A stretch of 64,000 bases of DNA from Tannerellaceae bacterium (lineage in GTDB: Bacteria; Bacteroidota; Bacteroidia; Bacteroidales; Tannerellaceae): positions 5,542 to 69,541 of the forward strand of contig JAISMW010000094.1 of NCBI GenBank assembly GCA_031276545.1, written 5' to 3'. Shown in pieces: positions 56,122-64,000 of this stretch. Each line of letters begins with the position of its first letter. Within the stretch, counting starts at the first letter, position 1. Below the pieces are notes generated by a model, which saw nothing but the letters and a program-made list of their open reading frames with translations, did not search any database and was not told the DNA's origin. The position numbers and the translations under genes were made by a program.

Positions 56122-57363
56122 TCAGTCAACTTTTAATTTTAAAAACCAGCGTTCGTTAAATGTATAATTCACTGTAACCCGGAAATATTGTTCATCAATC
56201 AATGCCTTTGTTTCCGGTTTTATCTTTACGTATTCAAACGATACATTCAGGAAAGACCGGTTGTCGAGTAACGGTAAACCCAATCCAACGCCGCCTCCAA
56301 ATTCATTATAGCCTTTTTCGCGTATTTGCAAATAGGAGTTGCTGTAATGTACCCCGGCACGGTATCTTATCCTGCCGACAAAGGCTCTGCTCTGATAATT
56401 GGGAATAAATTCGGCGCCGGCCGCTATACGTATTCTGTTTTTAAATTCATCCTTTTTATCAAAAAAACGAGCCTGCCCCCATGCTTCATTCAAAAAATCG
56501 ACACCCAAAGTTAATCTGTTTTGTTTCACGTACGAAATCCCTGCTCCTATCGAAAAAGGGATGTCAAACGCCTGATTTACGATTTGCGCCGTATCTGCTG
56601 TACTTCCGTTCTGTATGATATCGGAAGACGTGGTATTCAGTTTCTTGGTAGGCGAGAAAGCAAGACCTAATGTAAAACTTTCGTTTGCACTGAACTGCTG
56701 TGTGTACTGAACTCCAAAATCCAGCTTTATATCGTTTACCCGCAGTGTTCGGTAACGTGCCGTATGAGTTGCATTCGTCACATTGGGCGTCAATATCTGA
56801 TTGTGCGTAATATTTCCGAACATATAGCCTGCATTGGCTCCCACCGAAAGACGCTTCTTCCATATATCTATAGACAGTCCCGCGTATACTTCGTTTAATC
56901 CTCCGGTGCCTGTAAACCGTTCGGTATAGGAAATTCCTTCCGAAGATGTAGCAGTGGTTCCAAAATCATAGCCTACATACGAATAGGGTAAAATCCCGGC
57001 GCTGACAGCGATTTGGCGATGAACAGGGAACTGTATCGCTACATATTCCAGATTTCCGTTTTTATGCTGTTCTTTATTCGTTCCGTCGTCAAACCACGAC
57101 AATTGTCCGGCAATACCGAAATCGAAGAGAAACGTAAGCGAATCTATACTTGTGTAAGAAGCCGGATTCAAAGGATTTATCTGTTTGTTGGAACGTAGAC
57201 CGTAACCTAAACCTCCCATCGCTCGTCCCGCTCCAAAAGAACGATCGGCCAATTTTCCGTAACCATATCGTGTATAGGGTGAGTTTGTATTATTTTGTGC
57301 CGGCATCGTCAACGGGATAACGACAAGAATACTAACAACCACTACTTTATTTATTCTCAACAT
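56122..57363 (-). CDS. Outer-membrane beta-barrel protein (OmpP1/FadL-like)
   Basis: 413 residues. Signal peptide MLRINKVVVVSILVVIPLTMPA, then NSPYTRYGYGKLADRSFGAGRAMGG typical of this Bacteroidetes OMP group, and many alternating-hydrophobic strands to the C-terminal FRVTVNYTFNERWFLKLKV. It could be a transport or structural porin; the substrate is not evident. It follows coaX with a 17-bp overlap (57347-57363). Confidence 0.8.
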   Translation of the reverse strand: MLRINKVVVVSILVVIPLTMPAQNNTNSPYTRYGYGKLADRSFGAGRAMGGLGYGLRSNKQINPLNPASYTSIDSLTFLFDFGIAGQLSWFDDGTNKEQHKNGNLEYVAIQFPVHRQIAVSAGILPYSYVGYDFGTTATSSEGISYTERFTGTGGLNEVYAGLSIDIWKKRLSVGANAGYMFGNITHNQILTPNVTNATHTARYRTLRVNDIKLDFGVQYTQQFSANESFTLGLAFSPTKKLNTTSSDIIQNGSTADTAQIVNQAFDIPFSIGAGISYVKQNRLTLGVDFLNEAWGQARFFDKKDEFKNRIRIAAGAEFIPNYQSRAFVGRIRYRAGVHYSNSYLQIREKGYNEFGGGVGLGLPLLDNRSFLNVSFEYVKIKPETKALIDEQYFRVTVNYTFNERWFLKLKVD

Positions 57364-58081
57364 TGTACTCTAAGATTCTATTTAATCCTGTCAACACTAA
57401 ATTAATGTCTGCAAAGATGCTATTTTTTAATCGTCTTGCAAAATAAAACGAATGACCACCTGTTAAAAAAACCAAAAGACTCGTGTACTTGCGGCGCAAA
57501 TCGTTGATGTAGCCATCCATTTCGTATGCGATTCCATTCACTACTCCTGCCTGTATGGCCGTTTTTGTACTGTAACCGATCTGCGGGATCTCTTCTTCTT
57601 CCTGAAACAAGGGGAGTTTTCCGGTGAAGTGATTCAGCGCCTTGAAACGGGTCGTCATGCCGGGTGATATATTGCCTCCACGGTAGATGCCCGGAGCTTC
57701 AATCAGTTCGTAGGTTATCGCCGTACCGGCGTCTATCACCAATATGTTTTCTCCGGGGTGCAGGTAATGGGCGCCGACTACGGCGGCTAAACGGTCTTTT
57801 CCCAATGTGCCGGGAGTCCGGTACTGTGTTTTGATCGGTACGGGAACGTGTTCGTCCAGAAAGATAAAATGAGGCAGGAAGTCATTAAGAAAGGAAAGTA
57901 GACTGCAATCCGGCTCTATAACGGTAGACATGATGCCCTGCCTCAAATCATATTTCTCAAACAGAGGTTTCAGGGCAGCATATCCGAATTCTTTGTAAAT
58001 ACAGGAGGTCTGTATCTGTCCCTCACCCGTATATACGGCAACCTTCGTAGAGGTGTTACCCTGTTCGATAATAAGATTCAT
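57347..58081 (-). CDS. coaX: Type III pantothenate kinase
   Basis: 244 residues from the ATG at 58079-58081; a longer in-frame start adds the unusual MRQQNREYYSNE. Motifs: phosphate-1 NLIIEQGNTSTK (usually Asp, here Glu6), GKDRLAAVVGAHYL, phosphate-2 VIDAGTAITYE and GGNISPGM. It phosphorylates pantothenate, the first step of coenzyme A synthesis, in the cytoplasm. It is 40 bp downstream of rny and overlaps the OMP gene. Confidence 0.92.
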   Translation of the reverse strand: MNLIIEQGNTSTKVAVYTGEGQIQTSCIYKEFGYAALKPLFEKYDLRQGIMSTVIEPDCSLLSFLNDFLPHFIFLDEHVPVPIKTQYRTPGTLGKDRLAAVVGAHYLHPGENILVIDAGTAITYELIEAPGIYRGGNISPGMTTRFKALNHFTGKLPLFQEEEEIPQIGYSTKTAIQAGVVNGIAYEMDGYINDLRRKYTSLLVFLTGGHSFYFARRLKNSIFADINLVLTGLNRILEYNVENK

Positions 58082-58121
58082 TTCATTTGAATAGTATTCC
58101 CGGTTTTGCTGCCGCACCGGT

Positions 58122-59660
58122 TTATTTTGCGTAACTGACAGCGCGGGTTTCCCTGATAACCGTTATTTTCACTTGTCCGGGATACGTCATCTCGTCCTGA
58201 ATCTTTTTGGCTATTTCGTTCGACAGGTTTTCCGTCTCTTTATCGTCTATCTTATCGGCGCCAACGATTACACGCAGTTCTCTGCCGGCCTGAATCGCAT
58301 ACGTTTTCTGTACGCCGGGATAGGCCAGCGCCAGTTGTTCCAGGTCGTTCAGACGTTTGATGTAGGCTTCCACTATCTCGCGACGGGCGCCGGGACGGGC
58401 GCCGGATATGGCATCGCACACTTGCACAATCGGGGCGAGCAGGGTTTGCATTTCCGTCTCGTCGTGGTGAGCGCCTACCGCATTGCAGATATCCGGCTTT
58501 TCCTTATATTTCTCGCAGAGCTTCATCCCCAGAATAGCGTGAGGCAGTTCCGGTTCGTCATCGGGAACTTTTCCTATGTCGTGCAGCAGGCCGGCGCGTT
58601 TGGCTTTCTTGGGATTCAGCCCCAGTTCGGAGGCCATCACCGCGCATAGGCCGGCCGTTTCACGCGCATGCTGCAACAGGTTCTGTCCGTATGAAGAGCG
58701 GTATTTCATTTTGCCTATCAAGCGGATCAATTCGGGATGCAGGCCATGTACTCCCAGGTCAATCACGGTACGTTTCCCGGTTTCTATCACTTCTTCTTCC
58801 ACCTGTTTGCGCACTTTGGTCACCACCTCTTCGATACGTGCCGGATGGATGCGCCCGTCCTGCACTAGTTGGTGCAAAGCCAAACGGGCAACTTCCCTGC
58901 GTATGGGGTCAAAGCCCGACAGGACAATGGCTTCGGGGGTATCGTCTACCACGATTTCTATGCCGGTGGCGGCTTCCAGGGCGCGAATGTTGCGGCCTTC
59001 TCTCCCAATGATGCGTCCTTTGATTTCGTCCGATTCGATATGGAACACGGTGATGGAATTCTCGATGGCCGTTTCCGTAGCGACTCGCTGGATAGACTGG
59101 ATGACGATTTTCTTGGCCTCTTTGTTGGCTGTCATCTTCGCTTCTTCTACAATTTCGGTCACGTAGGAGGCTGCCTGCGACTTGGCTTCTTCCTTGAGCG
59201 ATTCAATCAAGCGTTCCTTTGCCTCATCGGCCGACAGACCGGAAAGGACTTCCAGTTGTTCCACCTGTTTCAGATGCAGTTTGTCCAGTTCCTGTTTCTT
59301 CTTTTCTATCAGTTCCAGTTGAGATACCAGATTTTCCTTCACGGTTTCCAATTCGCTGTTTTTGCGCTGCAGGTCTTCCATCCGCTGATTGACAGACAGC
59401 TCTTTCTGTTTAAGCTTTGTTTCTACCGACTGTATCTTCGAATTGCGGGAGGCTACCTGCTTTTCCAGGTCGGATTTCAGGTGGAGGAATTTTTCCTTTA
59501 CTTCAAGCAGTTTATTCTTCTTTATCACCTCCGCCTCCTTTTCTGCTTCCTTCAGTATGTTTTCATACTTCGATTTGAAAATGAAACGCATGCAGACCCA
59601 CGCCACTGCTCCTCCGGCGAGGAGGGCTGTTATTGCTATGACTATATACATAATTTCCAT
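58122..59660 (-). CDS. rny: Ribonuclease Y
   Basis: 512 residues from ATG 59658-59660. An N-terminal membrane helix (about 3-25), a long charged coiled coil (about 26-200), a KH domain ([29 protein letters not shown]) and an HD domain ([16 protein letters not shown], the catalytic HD) followed by AVGAHHDE. Membrane-tethered endoribonuclease that starts mRNA decay. An ATG four codons earlier is an alternative. Confidence 0.95.
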   Translation of the reverse strand: MEIMYIVIAITALLAGGAVAWVCMRFIFKSKYENILKEAEKEAEVIKKNKLLEVKEKFLHLKSDLEKQVASRNSKIQSVETKLKQKELSVNQRMEDLQRKNSELETVKENLVSQLELIEKKKQELDKLHLKQVEQLEVLSGLSADEAKERLIESLKEEAKSQAASYVTEIVEEAKMTANKEAKKIVIQSIQRVATETAIENSITVFHIESDEIKGRIIGREGRNIRALEAATGIEIVVDDTPEAIVLSGFDPIRREVARLALHQLVQDGRIHPARIEEVVTKVRKQVEEEVIETGKRTVIDLGVHGLHPELIRLIGKMKYRSSYGQNLLQHARETAGLCAVMASELGLNPKKAKRAGLLHDIGKVPDDEPELPHAILGMKLCEKYKEKPDICNAVGAHHDETEMQTLLAPIVQVCDAISGARPGARREIVEAYIKRLNDLEQLALAYPGVQKTYAIQAGRELRVIVGADKIDDKETENLSNEIAKKIQDEMTYPGQVKITVIRETRAVSYAK

Positions 59661-59770
59661 GTTTAATAACAATTTAAATTCAGTTATGTTTAATATAAAA
59701 AAACGCTCGCCTTACGCCCGTCGTCAGCACGGTGTATGCAGTGCGGTTTCCTTTTTATAGAATCAAATGA

Positions 59771-60094
59771 TTACGTATGCTTTTCCAGATATGCCTCCAA
59801 TAGGTCAGTCATTTGCTGTATTTTTTCTATAAAAGGCACGGTATCATTTCTTTCCTCCCATTGCAAATTCCGTATAGACAATTGCAGGGCTACCATAGCT
59901 AACCAGTCTTTATTACCTTCCGCGTATTTCGGATTGCCGTTCGCAGACAGCGGATACTTCTTCCGGTACTGTTCGAATAAAGCCTTAATCTGTTTCGCGG
60001 CTTTGCGAGCCAGCTCCTCTTCATCCCGGTAAATCCAGAGAGGATACGTCTTGTCAGCTATTTCTATATGTATAAGAAACTTTTTACTGTCCAC
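59771..60094 (-). CDS. zapA: Cell division protein ZapA
   Basis: 107 residues. The N-terminal beta-strand (FLIHIEIADKTYPLWIYRDEEELARKAAKQI) and the C-terminal coiled coil fit ZapA, which cross-links FtsZ filaments at the division ring. It is preceded on the same strand by a small coiled-coil gene (60100-60393), 5 bp apart. About 100 bp without a gene separate it from rny. Confidence 0.88.
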   Translation of the reverse strand: MDSKKFLIHIEIADKTYPLWIYRDEEELARKAAKQIKALFEQYRKKYPLSANGNPKYAEGNKDWLAMVALQLSIRNLQWEERNDTVPFIEKIQQMTDLLEAYLEKHT

Positions 60095-60099
60095 TGCTT

Positions 60100-60393
60100 T
60101 TATTCATTTAACAAGGCAATGCACATATCTACTTCCCGCACTAATTTAGACAGTTGCATCCTCGCACTTTTCACTTCCTTTTCGCTGGCGGAAATGATCC
60201 GGGCGGTGAGTATACTGTTGCATTTGACATTCAATTCGTCAATCGTTTGCATTGCCTGCTGCAGTTCTTTGTCTTTGGATTCCAAAGAGTGTGTCAGTTC
60301 GTCTATTTTTTGTTTTTGCCGATCGCAAACTTGCATTAAATCACGAACCCTGACTTCAAAAACAGCTAACAATTTTCTTTGATCTTCGCTCAT
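60100..60393 (-). CDS. Small coiled-coil protein, probable ZapA partner
   Basis: 97 residues, almost entirely predicted coiled coil (VRVRDLMQVCDRQKQKIDEL and following). No signal or membrane segment. The position directly before zapA with a shared promoter suggests a division-ring role like ZapB, but sequence similarity alone does not show that. Confidence 0.72.
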   Translation of the reverse strand: MSEDQRKLLAVFEVRVRDLMQVCDRQKQKIDELTHSLESKDKELQQAMQTIDELNVKCNSILTARIISASEKEVKSARMQLSKLVREVDMCIALLNE

Positions 60394-60411
60394 CTTACGC
60401 CAAATTCTTCA

Positions 60412-60442
60412 CAAAAGTAGTTTTTTGATTCGAATATCACAA
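60412..60442 (-). promoter_or_regulatory. Promoter of the coiled-coil/zapA operon
   Basis: On the - strand TTG (60442-60440), 20 nt, then TACTTTTG (60419-60412), an exact -7 box. The start would be about 10 bp before the ATG at 60393. Confidence 0.7.
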
Positions 60443-60706
60443 CTGTACATCTCTAATATATTTTAACAGCAACTTTCAGAGTGAAAGTTGAGAGTTGGGG
60501 AATGCAAAACAGTTCCCACTCACGGCCCAGTTCAACCATTTTAAAAATGAAGAAAGTCCGTTCCAAGTCGTGAATGAGCAAATAAAATTCGTAGAAAGTT
60601 CCTCCAACGTCGTAAGTGGACAAAATAAGGCAGGCATTGCCCTTCTGCGACACGACAGACAAGGGAAACCCCTTCAAGAGTTGAGAGCATTGAGCATTAA
60701 AAGCAA

Positions 60707-60731
60707 GGGGGGAAACGCTTCGTTTCCCCCC
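60707..60731 (-). terminator. Terminator hairpin after the winged-helix gene
   Basis: 11-bp perfect stem (60707-60717 with 60721-60731) with a 3-nt loop, G-run against C-run; on the - strand it is followed by TTGCTTTT. Confidence 0.65.
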
Positions 60732-60759
60732 TGCCCGATTTCATGTGTTTCGGCTTATG

Positions 60760-60960
60760 TCAAATAAGCGAAACAAACAATTCCCCCCCGACTTCATCAA
60801 AAGAGAGCTTACCCTCTTTTGCCAGCCAGCCTAATGCGGCAAAAACATCTTTCTCCGTCTTAATTTTAGTGAGCTTCTTGACTTCTTTTACGCTCATCTT
60901 GCCGCCTTCATCCAAGGCCTTCCATACAAGGCCGGCGTTCGTTCCAATTTGCTTAATCAT
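60760..60960 (-). CDS. Small winged-helix DNA-binding protein (DUF2582 type)
   Basis: 66 residues. MIKQIGTNAGLVWKALDEGG, then the helix-turn-helix MSVKEVKKLTKIKTEKDVFAALGWL and the wing EGKLSFDEVGGELFVSL. This is the small wHTH family common in Bacteroidetes; the regulated genes are unknown. It has a -7 box at 60989-60996. Confidence 0.82.
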   Translation of the reverse strand: MIKQIGTNAGLVWKALDEGGKMSVKEVKKLTKIKTEKDVFAALGWLAKEGKLSFDEVGGELFVSLI

Positions 60961-60988
60961 TTCTTTGGTTATTTTTAATTATCACAGG

Positions 60989-60996
60989 CAAATGTA
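60989..60996 (-). promoter_or_regulatory. -7 box of the winged-helix gene
   Basis: Reverse strand TACATTTG, exact TAnnTTTG, 29 bp before the ATG. The nearest upstream TTTG is 24 nt away, slightly too far. Confidence 0.5.
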
Positions 60997-61096
60997 TAGA
61001 ATTCTTCGTGAATCTGGAAACAAAGCCTCATAAAAACCGTCATTATCCTGTACGTTCCGTTTCAATGGCCGTATTTCGCCTGAATCGTAAAAAAGA

Positions 61097-61127
61097 GAGG
61101 AGGCGTTCACTTGCGGAACGCCTCCTC
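61097..61127 (-). terminator. Rho-independent terminator of rng
   Basis: 12-bp perfect stem (61097-61108 with 61116-61127), 7-nt loop, T-run on the - strand after the stem. It starts 1 bp past the rng stop. Confidence 0.85.
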
Positions 61128-61128
61128 T

Positions 61129-62703
61129 TCAGTACTTGATTTCTTTTTCTTCTTTCATATCAAACTCATTTCTGTCGGGGTCGAAAAACCGGTACTCCAG
61201 AAAGGAGAGATTCTGGTCGGGGATCACTTTCAGGCTCTTCGAGTATTTAAGTTTCCACTTCCATTTCAAAGAAAAAATACCTTGGTTCACAAAAGCTGCA
61301 ACATAAGGGTGCAGGTGCAGGGTGAACTTCTTCACTTTGTGTTTATTTACCAGGCTGTCTATTTTACCTTCCAGGCTGTCGGTAAAGAGAATGGAAGGCT
61401 TCGTCTTGCCTGTTCCGAAACAGGTGGGGCAAGTTTCCGACGTGTTTACATTCATGACCGGCCTGACTCGCTGGCGGGTAATCTGCATCAGTCCGAATTT
61501 GCTCAGAGGAAGGATGTTGTGCTTGGCTCTGTCCGTTGCCATTGCTTTCTGCATGTGTTCGTAGAGCTTCTGGCGGTTGGCCGTTTCCGACATGTCGATA
61601 TAGTCCACCACAATGATGCCGCCCATATCGCGCAGTCGAAGTTGTCGCGCAATCTCGTCGGCCGCTGCCGTATTCACGTCGATAGCCGTTTTTTCCTGGG
61701 CATCGCTGCCTTTGGAACGGTTGCCGCTGTTCACGTCTATCACGTGCATCGCCTCCGTATGCTCTATAATCAGGTACGCTCCACTTTTGTATGTCACGGT
61801 ACGCCCAAACAGTGACTTGATTTGCTTGGTAATGCCGAAATTGTCGAACACCGGGATTTCGCCCGTATACAGGTTCACGATATCTTCCCGGCCGGGGGCA
61901 ATCAAATTCACGTAATCGCGTATACTGTCGTAAACTTCCTTGTCGTTTACGTGGATGTGCTGAAACGAGGGATTGAAAATATCACGCAGAAGCGCCACCG
62001 TACGGGCTGTTTCCTCGTACACAAGAGCCGGAGCTTTCAGTTTGGATACTTTCACGACGCTGTCTTCCCATCGCTTCACTAATGTTTTCATCTCATGATC
62101 AAGCTCAGCCACCCGCTTGCCTTCCGAGGAAGTACGTACAATGACGCTGCAATTTTTGGGTTTGATGCTTTGAATCAACTGGCGCAAACGGGCCCGTTCT
62201 TCATCCGATTTGATTTTAGTGGAGACAGATACCTTATCCGAGAAAGGAATCAGTACGATATATCTTCCGGCAAAAGATAGCTCGGAAGTCAGTCGCGGGC
62301 CTTTCGTGGAGATCGGTTCTTTCGCAATTTGCACAAAGACTTCCTGCCCGGCTTTCAGCACATCGCTGATGCTCCCCTCCTTGTCTATTTCAGGAAGTAT
62401 CTGTACTTTGGCAAGGACAGGCGGTTTTTTGGTTTCGCTTAATACCTGCTTCAGATATTTCTGCTGGGTATTAAAATTAGGACCCAGGTCCTGGTAGTGA
62501 AGAAATGCATCCTTTTTATAACCCACATCAATGAACGCAGCATTCAGCCCGGGCATGATCTTCTTCACTTTACCGAGATAGATATCGCCTACGGCAAACG
62601 ACACATTGCGGGCTTCTTTCTGAAGTTCCACAAGGTTTTTGTCTTCCAGTACGGCTATCGCCACCTCTTTGGGCTGTACATCGACTACTAATTCACTAAT
62701 CAC
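61129..62703 (-). CDS. rng: Ribonuclease E/G family protein
   Basis: 524 residues. S1-type RNA-binding N-terminus (VGDIYLGKVKKIMPGLNAAFIDVGYKKDAFLHYQD), a central catalytic region with MHVIDVNSGNRS (metal Asp) and RLRDMGGIIVVDYIDM, and the zinc-link Cys pair in ETCPTCFGTG. Length matches RNase G rather than RNase E (no long C-terminal scaffold). Processes rRNA and starts mRNA decay. It is downstream of HU and the 29-residue basic protein. Confidence 0.94.
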   Translation of the reverse strand: MISELVVDVQPKEVAIAVLEDKNLVELQKEARNVSFAVGDIYLGKVKKIMPGLNAAFIDVGYKKDAFLHYQDLGPNFNTQQKYLKQVLSETKKPPVLAKVQILPEIDKEGSISDVLKAGQEVFVQIAKEPISTKGPRLTSELSFAGRYIVLIPFSDKVSVSTKIKSDEERARLRQLIQSIKPKNCSVIVRTSSEGKRVAELDHEMKTLVKRWEDSVVKVSKLKAPALVYEETARTVALLRDIFNPSFQHIHVNDKEVYDSIRDYVNLIAPGREDIVNLYTGEIPVFDNFGITKQIKSLFGRTVTYKSGAYLIIEHTEAMHVIDVNSGNRSKGSDAQEKTAIDVNTAAADEIARQLRLRDMGGIIVVDYIDMSETANRQKLYEHMQKAMATDRAKHNILPLSKFGLMQITRQRVRPVMNVNTSETCPTCFGTGKTKPSILFTDSLEGKIDSLVNKHKVKKFTLHLHPYVAAFVNQGIFSLKWKWKLKYSKSLKVIPDQNLSFLEYRFFDPDRNEFDMKEEKEIKY

Positions 62704-62754
62704 TATAAAAAGAGATTTTTGTTGTTGTTATCAGACCTTGTCAGTATATACACA

Positions 62755-62793
62755 AAGAACAAACTTAAAAGGTCACAGATTAAGTTTGTTCTT
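62755..62793 (-). terminator. Hairpin between the 29-residue gene and rng
   Basis: Perfect 14-bp stem (62755-62768 with 62780-62793), 11-nt loop, with only a moderate T tract. It could be a terminator for the small gene or an attenuator ahead of rng. Confidence 0.65.
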
Positions 62794-62813
62794 CAAAAAC
62801 AAAGAGAAACAGG

Positions 62814-62903
62814 TTATTTCTTCTTATGCCTGTTTTTCTTCAGTCTTTTCTTTCGCTTATGCGTAGACATCTTATGCCTCTTTCTTTTTTTTCCGCTTGG
62901 CAT
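62814..62903 (-). CDS. 29-residue basic AURKAIP1/COX24-domain protein
   Basis: Read from ATG 62901-62903 to TAA 62814-62816: starts MPSGKKRKRHKMSTHKRKKR and continues LKKNRHKKK. Nearly every residue is Lys, Arg or His. It matches the very short AURKAIP1/COX24-like proteins that Bacteroidetes encode between HU and rng. The mitochondrial relatives are small-subunit ribosomal proteins, so a ribosome-associated role is likely. It is commonly missed because of its length. Confidence 0.85.
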   Translation of the reverse strand: MPSGKKRKRHKMSTHKRKKRLKKNRHKKK

Positions 62904-62936
62904 TGTTCTCTGTTTTTAGTTAATATTGTTTTTATT

Positions 62937-63209
62937 TTATTTTACTTTATCAAGGAAAGTCTTTGCCGGTTTAAATGACGGGATGTTGTGTTCCGGAATA
63001 ATGATCGTTGTATTTTTCGAAATATTACGAGCTGTTTTCTGTGCTCTCTTTTTCACTATAAAACTCCCAAACCCTCTCAAGTATACATTGTCTCCCTTAG
63101 ACAGGGAATCTTTCACCAAATCCATAAAAGATTCCACACTGTTCAATACCGTCTGCTTGTCTATTCCGGTACTTTTCGCTATTTCACGAACGATGTCTGC
63201 TTTTGTCAT
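62937..63209 (-). CDS. hup: HU-type nucleoid protein
   Basis: 90 residues, full-length HU: MTKADIVREIAKSTGIDK, VESFMDLVKDSLSKGDNVYLRGFGSF and a DNA-arm region ending NIPSFKPAKTFLDKVK. Binds and bends DNA without strong sequence preference. It leads the - strand group with the 29-residue protein and rng, and has a clear promoter. Confidence 0.93.
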   Translation of the reverse strand: MTKADIVREIAKSTGIDKQTVLNSVESFMDLVKDSLSKGDNVYLRGFGSFIVKKRAQKTARNISKNTTIIIPEHNIPSFKPAKTFLDKVK

Positions 63210-63890
63210 ATCTATAAATATTTAATGTTAGGACTTTATAATTTTTTGGACTGCAAATATATAAGGTTTTCCTTATGTGCAAGAAGAAAACGCTATCTAT
63301 TTTCCCCTTTGCTGTTTTTTTAACGTTTATAGACTGGATTACAAGCACCAGTCCCCAGGCCGGCGAACCGCTTATCCCGCACCGGTTGCCGTTTTTACAG
63401 CCCGGAGAACGAAACGGACGCAGGCCACTTCTGCACCTGCTTCACGCTATACAGCCAGTCCAATGCGGGACAGACCTTCACCATGCAAGCCAGGCCAAGT
63501 TATATGAAATCCGCCGATACGCCAGGTACGCCATCCCTTCGCGCCACATTCATACGGCCACCCACTAAGCCTCACCGTTCGCCCCACCGTTCGCCCCAGC
63601 GTGACCCACAGTGACGTCAACATAGTGGATACGGATAAACCTGTAATGAGCGAACGAAGTTCGCCGACGGTGTATTGTCCCCCGGCTACTGCGGTTGTTC
63701 CGTTTGAAAAATTAGGTGGAAATTAGGTTTCTCCGCCGCTTGCTTCGTATACGGAGTTGCTATACTTTGGAGTGGGAGCCGTTTCGCAAATGATTTTTAT
63801 TTTTTATATTTGCTGAAAAATTATTCGTCGAATGATTTTGATTCTTCCCCTTCATGGGAAAAGACTTCGCCGATTAATTTTATTTTATGA
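63210..63890. other. Gene-poor stretch with an orphan palindrome unit
   Basis: About 680 bp. The HU promoter is at the left. No gene is supported in the rest. CACCGTTCGCCC occurs twice in tandem near 63575-63600. A single TGACGTCAACATAG at 63612-63625 is identical over 14 bases to unit 9 of the array at 14.8 kb. The A+T-rich part from about 63780 leads to the transposase fragment. Confidence 0.6.
63254..63282 (-). promoter_or_regulatory. Promoter of HU
   Basis: On the - strand TTG (63282-63280), 18 nt, TATATTTG (63261-63254), both elements consensus. The leader is about 40 nt. Confidence 0.75.
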
Positions 63891-64000
63891 TTATCGTATA
63901 TGATACCTAAATTCATTTTTGTATGTGACCGAAGCCACTAACACCCGCTCAAACTGCTGCTCACCAAAGTATCTGCGATTGAATTTGTAGCAAAACTCAT
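63891..64000 (-). CDS. 3' end of a probable IS1595/ISXO2-family transposase
   Basis: The - strand frame from the window edge to TAA at 63891-63893 encodes 35 residues including EFCYKFNRRYFGEQQFERVL. The FCYKFNRR block is the C-terminal signature of ISXO2-like (IS1595) transposases. Everything upstream, including the DDE-type core, is outside the window, so family and intactness are tentative. Confidence 0.55.
   Translation of the reverse strand, partial: EFCYKFNRRYFGEQQFERVLVASVTYKNEFRYHIR

Larger units (their letters stand above)
60394..60759. other. Intergenic region between the zapA operon and the winged-helix gene
   Basis: 366 bp with no supported gene. It holds the zapA-operon promoter, a 9-bp perfect inverted repeat (60470-60478 with 60482-60490, 3-nt loop) and the terminator hairpin at 60707-60731. 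The middle has no recognisable motif. Confidence 0.55.

Noticed and set aside
60453..60677. 74-codon - strand frame upstream of zapA
   Set aside because: No recognisable domain, and it starts and ends among hairpins. Left as intergenic.
63275..63568. 97-codon + strand frame right of HU
   Set aside because: It overlaps the HU promoter region, the composition is Pro/Arg/His-rich as expected from random G+C-rich DNA, and no motif is seen.
1..64000. tRNA, rRNA or 6S RNA genes
   Set aside because: I saw no cloverleaf, conserved rRNA block or convincing 6S structure. A covariance-model scan would be needed to exclude small RNAs.

Overview
The window looks like a Bacteroidales (Bacteroidetes) chromosome segment, probably from a gut-type glycan degrader. 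The evidence is two SusC/SusD pairs, a hybrid two-component regulator, UpxY-led capsule genes, TAnnTTTG-type -7 promoter boxes, and typical Bacteroidetes housekeeping genes (lptC/ppiD block, coaX, rny, zapA, rng, HU and a 29-residue AURKAIP1/COX24-like protein). The genus cannot be fixed from the sequence alone.

Region 1 (1-26.6 kb, G+C-rich) is a xylan utilization locus. It starts after the 3' end of an unrelated gene. It holds susCD pair 1, a convergent hybrid two-component regulator, divergent susCD pair 2, a conserved hypothetical gene, and a + strand enzyme run: a CE20/sialate-esterase-like acetylesterase, a 1735-residue GH43-GH115-CE15 fusion, a GPH-type transporter, a GH10 xylanase lipoprotein and a GH43. 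Together these would bind and import glucuronoxylan, cut the backbone, and remove acetyl, glucuronoyl-ester, glucuronosyl and xylosyl/arabinosyl groups. Two unusual features stand out. The regulator lacks its phospho-acceptor histidine and other phosphorelay residues. An 18-copy, 21-bp-period palindrome array lies directly behind susD2.

Region 2 (27-47.8 kb) is a capsular polysaccharide locus. It runs from a promoter and a leader hairpin through upxY, a WecA-like initiator, Wza/Wzc/CpsB homologues and a WbpP/WbpA pair (UDP-GalNAcA-type precursor). An A+T-rich segment with flippase, polymerase, four glycosyltransferases, two deacetylases, two acyltransferases and an epimerase follows. It ends with 22-bp tandem repeats, an HU-like gene and a strong terminator.

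Region 3 (47.9-63.2 kb) is core housekeeping, nearly all on the - strand: pdxA, a DUF4837 lipoprotein, rlmN, a PpiD/SurA-like foldase, lptC, a TPR protein, an outer-membrane protein, coaX, rny, zapA with a coiled-coil partner, a winged-helix gene, rng, the 29-residue basic protein and HU. The right edge (63.2-64 kb) holds no intact gene. It has one orphan copy of the palindrome from the 14.6-15.0 kb array and the 3' end of a probable IS1595-type transposase.
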